Below, in pieces: positions 34,081-42,654 of a stretch of DNA of 64,000 bases (its first letter is position 1; the number at the start of each line of letters is the position of its first letter). The position numbers and the translations under genes are program-made. Location: NCBI GenBank assembly GCA_963767245.1, contig CAVYDG010000027.1, positions 76,654-140,653 on the forward strand, read 5' to 3'. The notes beneath the pieces are model-generated. The model ran no database searches. It was not told the DNA's origin and was given only the letters and a program-made list of their open reading frames with translations. The stretch is from Roseiarcus sp963767245 (lineage in GTDB: Bacteria > Pseudomonadota > Alphaproteobacteria > Rhizobiales > Beijerinckiaceae).

Positions 34081-35121
34081 ATGCGCGACGCGCCATCGGG
34101 GAGGGGACGACGCGCCGTCGCTGGGCTTCTCCGAATCCTCGTTTCGGCGCTCATCATCCTGCCCGTCAGCGCATGGAGCGCGCTGGCGCTGTGGTTTCGC
34201 CTTCCGGCGCCGGAGGGATTGAGGGCGCTCGCGGCGGGACTGTTCGCCGTCCTAGGCCTCGCGACCATCGCGGCGCTGTTCCTTCGCCGAAGCCTGATCG
34301 CGCTGACGGTTTTTGCGCTCGTCTTCGCCGGGCTTCTCGTCTGGTGGAGCACGATCACGCCGCCGCTCGACGGCGACTGGGCCCCGGACGTGGCCCGGCA
34401 GACCACCGGCGTGGTCGATGGCGACATTCTGACGCTCTCCGACGTGCGGGACTTCGATTGGCGCACCGACGACGACTTTACCGAGCAATGGAGCAAGCGC
34501 TCCTACGACCTCTCCAAGCTCAAGACCCTCGATCTCTTCCTCGCCTATTGGGCCGGGCCACAGATGGCCCATGTGATGATGAGTTTCGGGTTCGAGAACG
34601 GAGACTTTCTGACCTGGTCGGTCGAGGTTCGGCGGGAGAAAACCGGCGAGTTCTCGCCGGTCGCCGACGCGTTCAAATCCCATACGCTGATCTATCTCGC
34701 CACCACCGAGCGCGATTTGGTGCGCTTGCGCGCCAATGTGCGCGGCGAGGACGTGCGCCTCTACCGGCTCAACACGCCCCCCGAGGGAGCGCGTGCGCTC
34801 CTGCTCGAATACGCCATGCAGTCGACCGCGCTCGCCGCGCAGCCGAAGTGGTACAATTCGATCACCGCCAACTGCGCGACGGTGGTGTTCAAGATCGTGC
34901 GCGCGGCCGGCGGGGCATTCCCGCTCGACTGGCGGCTCGTGGTCAACGGCTTCCTGCCTGGCTATCTCTACGATCAGCGAGTGGTGGTGACGACGATGCC
35001 TCTCGCCGAACTCATGGAGCGCGCCCGCGTCAGCGAGAAGGCGAAAGCCGCCGACCAGTCGCCCGACTTCTCGCAGGCCATCCGTGTCGGCTTGCCCTCG
35101 CCGTGGGACGAGGGGAAGTAG
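34081..35121 (+). CDS. DUF4105 (Lnb N-terminal periplasmic-type) membrane protein
   Basis: Three hydrophobic helices in the first ~95 residues (GLLRILVSALIILPVSAWSA, GLRALAAGLFAVLGLATIAA and a third with ALIVFALVF-like text) anchor it. A large periplasmic part follows with VVDGDILTLSDVRDFDWRTD, YDLSKLKTLDLFLAYWAGP and HVMMSFGFENGDFLTWSVE. These match DUF4105, a predicted papain-like/NlpC-related fold with Cys in SITANCATVVFKI and His in MAHVMMSFGF. Function unknown; a lipid- or wall-related hydrolase is suggested by the fold. The start has AGGGGGAAGAAG upstream. Confidence 0.85.
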   Translation: MRDAPSGRGRRAVAGLLRILVSALIILPVSAWSALALWFRLPAPEGLRALAAGLFAVLGLATIAALFLRRSLIALTVFALVFAGLLVWWSTITPPLDGDWAPDVARQTTGVVDGDILTLSDVRDFDWRTDDDFTEQWSKRSYDLSKLKTLDLFLAYWAGPQMAHVMMSFGFENGDFLTWSVEVRREKTGEFSPVADAFKSHTLIYLATTERDLVRLRANVRGEDVRLYRLNTPPEGARALLLEYAMQSTALAAQPKWYNSITANCATVVFKIVRAAGGAFPLDWRLVVNGFLPGYLYDQRVVVTTMPLAELMERARVSEKAKAADQSPDFSQAIRVGLPSPWDEGK

Positions 35122-35126
35122 GACAG

Positions 35127-35230
35127 CCCTCACCCCGGCCCTCTCCCGCAAGCGGGAGAGGGGGAGGTTGGCCACCGATCCCTTCTCCCGCTCGCGGGAG
35201 AAGGTGGCGCGAAGCGCCGGATGAGGGGTT
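35127..35230. repeat. Palindromic repeat, family C, between convergent genes
   Basis: It runs from CCCTCACCCCGGCCCTCTCC to GCGCCGGATGAGGGGTT, with two internal hairpins (CTCTCCCGCAAGCGGGAGAG; CTTCTCCCGCTCGCGGGAG). It sits in the short gap between the DUF4105 gene and livF, which point at each other, so it may serve as a two-way terminator. Confidence 0.85.
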
Positions 35231-35239
35231 ACCCGTGGC

Positions 35240-35942
<703 letters not shown>

Positions 35943-35950
<8 letters not shown>

Positions 35951-36698
35951 GGGCGTCCTCGCCGAGATAGACCGCCTTGACCCGTTCGTCCGCCGCAATC
36001 TCCCCTGGCGTCCCTTCGGTAAGGAGCCTCCCCGCCACCAGCACCGAAATGCGGCGGGCGAAATTGAACACGAGATCCATGTCGTGCTCGATGAGCAGGA
36101 TGGCGACGTCCGCCGGAAGGGCGGCGAGGGCGGCGAGAATGTCCTCCCGCTCCTCCTCGGGCACCCCGGCGGCCGGCTCGTCGAGCAGGAGGACGCGCGG
36201 GCGCGAGGCGAGCGCGAGCGCGATCTCGAGCAGCCGCTGCTTGCCGTAAGCGAGCTTGCGCGTCGGCTGGTCGAGGTCGGCTTCGAGGCCGAAACGGGTG
36301 AGCAGCTCCTCGATTTCGCCGACGATACCGGGCCGGCCGCCGGCCATGCGCCAGAAATCGGCGCCCGAGCCGTTGCGTTCCGAAATCGCGAGACCAAGCG
36401 ATTCGGCCGGCGTCAGGTCGGGAAACAGCTGATTGATCTGGAACGTGCGCGAGAGGCCCATCCTGACCCGCGCGCTCGAGGTAAGGCTCGTCACGTCGCG
36501 GCCCTCGAGCAATACCTGGCCGCCGGTCGGCTTGATCACGCCGGTCAGGAGATTGATCAGCGTCGTTTTCCCAGCGCCGTTGGGGCCGATCAGAGCCTGG
36601 CGGGCGCCGGGCTGAAGGACGAAAGACACGTCGTCGGTCGCGATCAGGGCGCCGAAATTGCGCTGAAGCCCGCGCGCCTCGAGCGCCGGAGCGGTCAC
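35943..36698 (-). CDS. ABC transporter ATPase, LivG type
   Basis: Second ATPase of the importer. Walker A is GPNGAGKTTLINLL, and the LivG-specific GLSRTFQINQLFPDLT follows. The signature is atypical: LAYGKQRLLEIALAL replaces LSxGxQR (LSYG is usual in LivG). Walker B is VLLLDEPAAGVPEEE, and the switch His sits in LLIEHDMDLVFN. Its 251 residues match the family. It overlaps livM by 4 bases and livF by 8, giving a tight operon. Confidence 0.9.
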
Positions 36699-37714
36699 GC
36701 GACGCCTCGACGCGCAGCACGCGGCGAGAAGACGGCGATGAGCCGCCGCGGCGCTTCGCCGATCCGGTCGCGGCCGGCGAGCACCAGGATGACCAAGGCG
36801 AGGCCGATCCAGAATTCCCAGTATTCGGGCGTCGCCGCGGAAATCACGTCCCTCAGCACGATGAACGCCGCCGCGCCGATCAGGCCGCCGTAGAGATATC
36901 CCGCGCCGCCGATGATGAGCATCAGCATGACGTCGGCCGACCGATGGAAGTCGAACAGGTCGAGCGAGACGATCTGGGTTGTCTGGGCGAGGAGCGCGCC
37001 GGCGACGCCCGCATAGGCGGCCGAAAGCGTATAGATGGCGATGATGCGCCGGCTGGTGTCGATGCCGAGCGCGCCGGCGCGCAGGCGGTTTTCGCGGATC
37101 GCGGTCAGCGCCAGTCCGAACGGCGACTGTGCAAGGCGGCGCGCGATCGCAAACAGGATGAACAGGACGGCGAAGCTGTAAAGCGCCGCATTGCGCTGTC
37201 CGGTGAAGCCGATCGGGAACAGGCCGAGCACCGGCGCGATCGAAAAGTTCAGGCCGTCCGCGCCGCCGGTGAGCCAGCCGTTGCGGTTGGCGAGTTCCCC
37301 GAGCATCAGCGACACGCCGAGCGTCACCATGAGCCGCGTCAGGTCGGCGCCGCGCAGCAGCAGCGGCGCGGTAGCGAGGCCGACGAGGGCGGCGACCGCG
37401 GCGCCGATGACCAGCCCGAGCGTCGGGTCGGCGAAGCCCTTGCTGGCCAGAATCGCCGCCGCATAGGCGCCGACGCCGAAAAACGCCGCATGCCCGAGCG
37501 ACACGATGCCGGTCAGGCCGAGAATGAGATCGAGCGACAAAGCGAACAGGCCAGCGATCAGGATTTCATTGATGATCGCCGCGCGCGACGGCGCGGCGAT
37601 GATTGCGACCAGGATCGCAAGCCAGAAGACGATTTCGGGCCACCGCCAGCGGGCGCGACGATCGAGGTGCGCGGCAAGGCGGCGCGCCGTCGCCGCCGGA
37701 TCGGCAGCGGTCAT
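36695..37714 (-). CDS. ABC transporter permease, LivM type
   Basis: Inner-membrane permease with about eight to ten helices (EIVFWLAILVAIIAA, GLFALSLDLILGLTGIVSLG, AAFFGVGAYAAAILA and GGAGYLYGGLIGAAAFIVLR). The start at 37714 (MTAADPAATARRLAAH) is used. The longer frame to 37828 would add residues encoded by the adjacent family B repeat. Length 339. The GHAAFFGVGAY motif is the LivM loop. It shares the operon with livG and livF, while the repeat separates it from livH. Confidence 0.9.
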   Translation of the reverse strand: MTAADPAATARRLAAHLDRRARWRWPEIVFWLAILVAIIAAPSRAAIINEILIAGLFALSLDLILGLTGIVSLGHAAFFGVGAYAAAILASKGFADPTLGLVIGAAVAALVGLATAPLLLRGADLTRLMVTLGVSLMLGELANRNGWLTGGADGLNFSIAPVLGLFPIGFTGQRNAALYSFAVLFILFAIARRLAQSPFGLALTAIRENRLRAGALGIDTSRRIIAIYTLSAAYAGVAGALLAQTTQIVSLDLFDFHRSADVMLMLIIGGAGYLYGGLIGAAAFIVLRDVISAATPEYWEFWIGLALVILVLAGRDRIGEAPRRLIAVFSPRAARRGVA

Positions 37715-37737
37715 CGCCCACGACCCCGGACCGGCGC

Positions 37738-37857
37738 CCTCGTCCTGAGGCGCCGCGAAGCGGCCTTGAAGGACGCTCCAGCGCGCGCCGACCCGATGCG
37801 GCGGTCTGGAACATCCTTCAAGATGCAACGCTTCGCGTTGCTTCTCAGGATGAGGCG
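37738..37857. repeat. Palindromic repeat, family B, between livH and livM
   Basis: It opens CCCTCGTCCTGAGGCGCCGC and closes TTGCTTCTCAGGATGAGG, with inner arms around CTTGAAGGACG…CATCCTTCAAG. The second copy is at 7245-7365. It fills most of the 160 bases between livH and livM, so it lies in the mRNA of the operon. Confidence 0.85.
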
Positions 37858-37874
37858 GTGGTTCGCGCTGTCTG

Positions 37875-38738
37875 TCATCGCCCGTCCCCGCGCGCGAACA
37901 GCCCTTGCGGCTTAACGATCAGCGTCACCACCATCACCGCGTAGATGATGAAGGCGCCGATCGAGGGGACATAATATTTGCCCGCGACATCGAGCACGCC
38001 AAGCAGGAGCGCGCCGAACAAGGCGCCCATGATCCCGTTCGAACCGCCAACGGTGACGACGATGAGGAAGGTCACCAGGAATTTCACCGGAAATGACGGA
38101 TCGATGCCGCCAACGACATCGGCGGCCAGCGCTCCGCCCAGGCCCGCGAGCCCGCTGCCGACAGCGAAGGCGATGGCGAAGATGCGGTCGACATTGATGC
38201 CCAAACCCTGGGCGACCCGCGCATCGTCGACCGCCGCTCTCAGTTGGGCGCCGAACCGGGTCTTGACGAGGAATGTCTGCAGGGCGGCGGCGATGACCCC
38301 GCAGATCAGGATGATGAACAGCCGATAGACGCCGATGCCGACGCCATGGAAATCGATCCGCCCGCTGAGCCATTGGGGCAGATGAACCTGCTGCGGCTCG
38401 TCGCCGATGAGGTAGGCGGCGATCGGCATCGCCATCAGGACGAGGCCGATGGTGAACAGCACCTGATCGAGCGGACTTGCGCCATAAAGCCGGCGATAGA
38501 GAGTGCGCTCGAGCGCGACGCCAAGGATCGCCGGAATCAGGAAAGCCGCAGGAAGCGTCAGGAGGAAAGGCGCGCCGGCGCGGTTCATGAGCAGCGCCGT
38601 CACATAGCCGCCGACCATCGCGAACGCGCCGTGGGCGAGGTTGATGAAGTTCATCAACCCGAGTGTCACCGACAGCCCGCTCGCCAGCACGAACAAGAGC
38701 ATGCCGTACGCCACGCCGTCGAGCAGGATGGTCAGCAT
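37875..38738 (-). CDS. ABC transporter permease, LivH type
   Basis: Inner-membrane permease: MLTILLDGVAYGMLLFVLAS, LGLMNFINLAHGAFAMVGGY (the LivH-type loop NLAHGAF) and further helices up to GALLLGVLDVAGKYY. The ATG at 38738 has AAGGGGAG 7 bases upstream; this ribosome site lies within the neighbouring family C repeat arm. The extra 29 codons upstream would be repeat-encoded. Length is 287, as usual. Confidence 0.9.
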   Translation of the reverse strand: MLTILLDGVAYGMLLFVLASGLSVTLGLMNFINLAHGAFAMVGGYVTALLMNRAGAPFLLTLPAAFLIPAILGVALERTLYRRLYGASPLDQVLFTIGLVLMAMPIAAYLIGDEPQQVHLPQWLSGRIDFHGVGIGVYRLFIILICGVIAAALQTFLVKTRFGAQLRAAVDDARVAQGLGINVDRIFAIAFAVGSGLAGLGGALAADVVGGIDPSFPVKFLVTFLIVVTVGGSNGIMGALFGALLLGVLDVAGKYYVPSIGAFIIYAVMVVTLIVKPQGLFARGDGR

Positions 38739-38746
38739 GGCGTCGC

Positions 38747-38933
38747 TCCCCTTCTCCCTCCGGGAGAAGGTGGCCGGCGAAGCCGGCCGGATGAGGGTGC
38801 TCGATGCGCAATGGGGCGGCGGCAAAAGACAAGCGCGCCAATATCACCAAATGGTTCTTGGCTGCATGCTTGTTCGTTACGCCAAGCCCTCATCCGGCGC
38901 TCCGCGCCACCTTCTCCCGAGGGGAGAAGGGGT
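38747..38933. repeat. Pair of family C repeat arms between livK and livH
   Basis: Arm one, 38747-38798 (CCCCTTCTCCCTCCGGGAG… to GGATGAGGG), and arm two, 38887-38932 (CCCTCATCCGGCGC… to GGGGAGAAGGGG), are inverted copies about 88 bases apart. Each also has a small internal hairpin. The space between carries no gene. Confidence 0.85.
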
Positions 38934-38937
38934 CCCA

Positions 38938-40113
38938 TCAGTGCTTCGCGGCCTTATAGGGATCCTTCACGTCGGGGATGGTCGCGAACTCGACGTTGTA
39001 CAGCGCGCCGTCCTTCTTCTCGACCTTGCGGACATAGATGTTCTGCACGATGTCGCGCGTTTCCGGATCGATCGAGACCGGCCCGCGCGGGCTCATCCAG
39101 CTCATGCCCTTCATTGCCGCCATCAGCGCGTCGCCGCTCGCGTCGCCCTTGGTCTTTTCGAGCGCCTGATAGACGAGCGCCATGCCGTCATAGGCGCCGA
39201 CCGCCATGAAATTCGGCCGCATGCCGTTGTTGGCTTTCTCGAATGCGGCGACGAACGCCTTGTTCTCGGGCGAATCATGGTCGGCGGAATAGTGATGCGT
39301 GGTGACCGCGCCGAGCGCGGAATCGCCGATGTCTGCAAGCAGGTCGTCGTCGGTCACGTCGCCGGTGCCGATCAGCTTGACGCCGGCCTTGTCGAGGCCG
39401 CGCTCGACGAATTCCTTCATGAAGACTGCGCCTTGACCTGACGGCACGAAAACGAACACCGCGTCGGGCGCGTCGTCCTTCACCCGTTGCAGGAAGGGCG
39501 CGAAGTCCGGGTTCTTGAGCGGGACGCGGATCTTCTCGGCGATCGTCCCGCCGTCCTTCTCGAAGGTTTCGCTAAACCACTTCTCGGCGTCGACGCCGGG
39601 GCCATAGTCGGCGACAATCGTCACGGCCTTCTTGATTCCGTTCTTGGCCGCCCATTCGGCCATCGGCGCCGAGGCCTGCGGCAGCGTGAACGAGGTCCGG
39701 ACGATATAGGGAGATTTCTCGGTGATCATCGCGGTCGCGGCGGCCGAGACGATCTCGGGAACCTTGGCTTCCGTCGCCACCGGCGCTGTGGCCAGCGCCA
39801 GCGGCGTCAGGCCGAAGCCCATCAAAACCTTGGCGTGATCGTTGCCGATCAGCTCCTCCGCCAGGCGCTTGGTGACGTCGGCCGCGCCGGTGTCGTCCTT
39901 GACCTCGAGCACGATCTTCTTGCCGGCGACCGTGTCGCCGTGCTGCTGGATATAAAGTTGAGCGCCGGCCTGCTCCTGCTTGCCGGTCGAGGCCTGCTGG
40001 CCAGTCATCGGCAGGATCATGCCGACCGTCACGGTATTGTCGTCCGCTCGGGCCGGAGCCGCGAGCAGCGCCGCGCCCAACGCGGCGCCCAACATCGAAT
40101 ATCTGGATATCAT
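38938..40113 (-). CDS. Periplasmic substrate-binding protein of the Liv-type transporter
   Basis: Type I periplasmic binding protein. Signal peptide YSMLGAALGAALLAAPARA is followed by DNTVTVGMILPMTGQQASTG, the normal opening of the LivK/urea family. Later come VADYGPGVDAEKWFSETFEK and PDFAPFLQRVKDDAPDAVFVF. Its 391 residues fit. It is the first gene of a five-gene importer operon (livK, livH, livM, livG, livF), all minus strand. The ligand cannot be read from the sequence; the catabolic island suggests an aromatic or hydroaromatic acid. Confidence 0.9.
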   Translation of the reverse strand: MISRYSMLGAALGAALLAAPARADDNTVTVGMILPMTGQQASTGKQEQAGAQLYIQQHGDTVAGKKIVLEVKDDTGAADVTKRLAEELIGNDHAKVLMGFGLTPLALATAPVATEAKVPEIVSAAATAMITEKSPYIVRTSFTLPQASAPMAEWAAKNGIKKAVTIVADYGPGVDAEKWFSETFEKDGGTIAEKIRVPLKNPDFAPFLQRVKDDAPDAVFVFVPSGQGAVFMKEFVERGLDKAGVKLIGTGDVTDDDLLADIGDSALGAVTTHHYSADHDSPENKAFVAAFEKANNGMRPNFMAVGAYDGMALVYQALEKTKGDASGDALMAAMKGMSWMSPRGPVSIDPETRDIVQNIYVRKVEKKDGALYNVEFATIPDVKDPYKAAKH

Positions 40114-40225
40114 CTAGGATCCTCCCGTTCGGCGCTCATATTGGCCGACCTACAGCCGTTGTACTTGAAATTGCGGCGACGTTAGCTTCTCCAGCGCCGA
40201 AGCGAAAGATCGACCTTTGTAGCCC

Positions 40226-41152
40226 TCAGTCGCGGGCGGCGGGATGGAGCGCGGCAAGAATCCGGTCGGCCAGCAGAAGGCAGTCCGCCGCCTCCGCTTC
40301 GGTCGAGCGCAAGCCAAGTTCACCGATCGTCTGCTCCCACTCAACCGACGCGCGCGACATCTCGCCTTGGAGGCCAAGCAGATCGACAGTCAGCGCGACC
40401 TCGCGCATTTCGGCGGCGCGACGGACGCCATGGGTCATCACCCGCTCCAGCATATAGGCCGAACGCTTCCTCCAGTCGAAGCCGGGGTAGGTGTCGTCGA
40501 GCGAATCGAGCACCGTCTCGATCACGCCCGCCTTCCGCCCGGCGAGCACGCATTCGCAGACCAGCGCCTCGAGCCCCTTCATCATGATCGAGCGAATCAT
40601 CTTGACGCTCGAGGCGGCGCCGACCGGGCCCGCGTGGATTCGCGCCGACATGCCGAGGGCGGCAAGCGCAGGGGCCGCGGCTTCGGCGTGGGGGCCGCTG
40701 ATCAGGAGTGGGGTGCGATGGAGGCGCGGATGAACCGGCGCCATCACCGCGACGTCGACATAACGCCCGCCCGCCGCCTCAATCTCCACGGCCGTGCGGG
40801 CCTTGGTCTGCGGAGCGCATGAATCGCAGTCGAAAAAGAGCGCGCCTTTCGTGAGCCCGGACAACGCCGCGAGCGCCGCCTCGTGCGCCTGGTCGGCGGT
40901 GACGACGGAGAACACCGCCTCGGCGCCGGTGACCGCCTCGGGCGCGGTCGACGCGCCAATGACATTGGCCGCGGCATAGTCGGCCCGCTTGGCCGCCCGC
41001 ACCTCGGGATCAAGCGAATCGGTTTTGATGTCGTAAGCGCAAATGCGCGCCCTGAAGCCGGGGTTGGTGCGCCAGCCTTCGAGAAAGGCGCGCGCTGCCT
41101 CGCCGAAGCCAATGAACGCGATGGCGCCTGAGCCGAGCGTCGATTCCGTCAT
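40226..41152 (-). CDS. NAD(P)-dependent dehydrogenase, hydroxyisobutyrate-dehydrogenase-like (DUF1932)
   Basis: Beta-hydroxyacid-dehydrogenase fold. The Rossmann motif is AIAFIGFGEAARAFLEGW. The Asp/Ser substrate loop FFDCDSCAPQTK follows, then the catalytic Lys region GPVGAASSVKMIRSIMMKG and the DUF1932 C-terminal part (LDSLDDTYPGFDWRKRSAYM). The start at 41152 follows GGAGGATGGG. Length is 308. It lies between the transporter operon and the protocatechuate genes; the same family is often seen in 4,5-cleavage clusters. The exact reaction is unknown. Confidence 0.78.
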   Translation of the reverse strand: MTESTLGSGAIAFIGFGEAARAFLEGWRTNPGFRARICAYDIKTDSLDPEVRAAKRADYAAANVIGASTAPEAVTGAEAVFSVVTADQAHEAALAALSGLTKGALFFDCDSCAPQTKARTAVEIEAAGGRYVDVAVMAPVHPRLHRTPLLISGPHAEAAAPALAALGMSARIHAGPVGAASSVKMIRSIMMKGLEALVCECVLAGRKAGVIETVLDSLDDTYPGFDWRKRSAYMLERVMTHGVRRAAEMREVALTVDLLGLQGEMSRASVEWEQTIGELGLRSTEAEAADCLLLADRILAALHPAARD

Positions 41153-41319
41153 CCCATCCTCCGGCCGCCGTCCGCGCGAGGCGCCCGGGGACATGATGGC
41201 AAATCGAAGCGTTATTGGTTAGTTTCATTTTGGGGAGGAAGCGGGTTCGATGAACAACATATCCAGGACGCAGCTTTCGCCACCTTTCGTCCGCCGTCGG
41301 GACATCGACTGAAACCGAC

Positions 41320-42009
41320 ATGGCTCTTCGGATCACCGGCCTTTCGTCGATGGCGACCCGGCATATCCTGTCCGATCTGGCGCGGGACTACGAGGTGCGC
41401 GCGGGGACACATGTCGAGATACGTTCGATGGGTGGGGTCGAAGCGGCGAAATTGGCGCGGGCCGGCGAGCCGACGGACATCGTCGTGCTCGCGTCGAAGG
41501 TCTTGCAGAGCCTGGAGGCCGAGGGGCATCTCGCCAAGGGCAGCGTTAGAGGTTTCGCCCGATCGGAGATCGCGCTCGCTGTCCCGGCCGGCTCGCGGCG
41601 ACCTATTGTCGACAGCGAGAAGGCGGTAAGGCAGGCCATGATCGAGGCCCGCAGGCTCTGCTACTCGACCGGCCCGAGCGGCGACCACTTCACGGCTTTG
41701 TGCGAGAAATGGGGCCTGGCGGATTCCGTCCTGGCGCGCGCGCTCAAGGCGCCGCCGGGCGTGCCGGTGGCGACATTGGTCGCGCAGGGGGACGCGGATC
41801 TCGGCATTCAGCAGCTGAGCGAACTGATCGGCCAGCCTGGCGTCGAAGTCGTCGGTCCGCTGCCGCCGGAGATTCAGGCGGTGACAATATTCTCCGCCGG
41901 CGTGTCGACGACATCCGCCGAGCGCGAGGCGGCGGATGCTCTGGTGGCGTATCTGGCCTCGACGGAAGCGCACGGCGCAATAAGACGCCACGGCATGGAG
42001 CCGGCATGA
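41320..42009 (+). CDS. ModA-like extracytoplasmic-solute-binding-fold protein without signal peptide
   Basis: 229 residues of the molybdate-binding-protein fold (RITGLSSMATRHILSDLA, HVEIRSMGGVEAAKLAR, TDIVVLASKVLQSLEAEG, LCYSTGPSGDHFTALCE). There is no signal peptide, so it is probably cytoplasmic, and no modBC genes are near. Such proteins often sit in aromatic-degradation clusters, where their role is not established. It may sense a pathway intermediate rather than bind molybdate. It diverges from the DUF1932 dehydrogenase. Confidence 0.72.
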   Translation: MALRITGLSSMATRHILSDLARDYEVRAGTHVEIRSMGGVEAAKLARAGEPTDIVVLASKVLQSLEAEGHLAKGSVRGFARSEIALAVPAGSRRPIVDSEKAVRQAMIEARRLCYSTGPSGDHFTALCEKWGLADSVLARALKAPPGVPVATLVAQGDADLGIQQLSELIGQPGVEVVGPLPPEIQAVTIFSAGVSTTSAEREAADALVAYLASTEAHGAIRRHGMEPA

Positions 42010-42082
42010 AGGCGCGGCAAGGCGATCGATCGATCGCGGCTGGCTCGGGCGGCGGTAGGGGAGGTGAGAGGGAGTGTGCGCC

Positions 42083-42610
42083 ATGAGCGTCAGGTCCGGC
42101 AGTCCCGTAGACGACGCACGAATGGCCGCGAGGCCGGAAGATGTCGCGCTTACCATCCGCGCCGGTCTGATCGGCGGATTCATCGGCGGCGTCAGCATCT
42201 GGGTCTACGAGGCCATTGTCTGGGTCGGGGTCCAGGGCCTGATGCCGCTCGGCGGCATTCCCCGCAACGCCACGGGGCTGGTGTTCGGCAAGGGAGTTCA
42301 GGACTCGCTTGGCTCGTTCGCCTATATTCTCGGGACCGGAATCCATTTCTTTTTTTGCTTCGTCTGGGGTGTGCTGTTCGCTTTCCTCTGGCCGTATTTT
42401 CGCCGGCGCGGCTACGAGGCGACGCTGATCGCCCTGTTCTTTGCCGTAGTCGTGTGGATCGTCATGCATGTCGCAATCGCGCTCGTCTCGTCGGATCATC
42501 CGAACTATCTCGATCCGAACGTCGTCATCGGCGGCTTCATGTCGCATCTCTTCTATGCCGTGCCGCTCGCTTTGGCCGTAAAGCGGCTCACGTCCGCGAT
42601 GGCAGGTTGA
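42083..42610 (+). CDS. Four-helix inner-membrane protein of unknown function
   Basis: The start at 42083 (GAGAGGGAG 8 bases upstream) gives a short hydrophilic N-terminus. Four hydrophobic segments follow: AGLIGGFIGGVSIWVYEAIV, ILGTGIHFFFCFVWGVLFAF, ALFFAVVVWIVMHVAIALV and GGFMSHLFYAVPLALAVK. Charged or polar residues inside the membrane (Glu in the first segment, His in the second and third) could be functional. I do not recognise the family with certainty. It lies between the ModA-like gene and the monooxygenase, on the same strand. Confidence 0.65.
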   Translation: MSVRSGSPVDDARMAARPEDVALTIRAGLIGGFIGGVSIWVYEAIVWVGVQGLMPLGGIPRNATGLVFGKGVQDSLGSFAYILGTGIHFFFCFVWGVLFAFLWPYFRRRGYEATLIALFFAVVVWIVMHVAIALVSSDHPNYLDPNVVIGGFMSHLFYAVPLALAVKRLTSAMAG

Positions 42611-42654
42611 TCGATTCGCCAGGCCGCGCCGCGACGAGCGGGTAGGAGGGTCCG

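Noticed and set aside
36695..37828. Longer livM reading with 38 more N-terminal residues
   Set aside because: The extra residues come from the family B repeat; ATG 37714 gives a normal LivM start.
37875..38825. Longer livH reading with 29 more residues
   Set aside because: Extra part is repeat-encoded; ATG 38738 has a good ribosome site.
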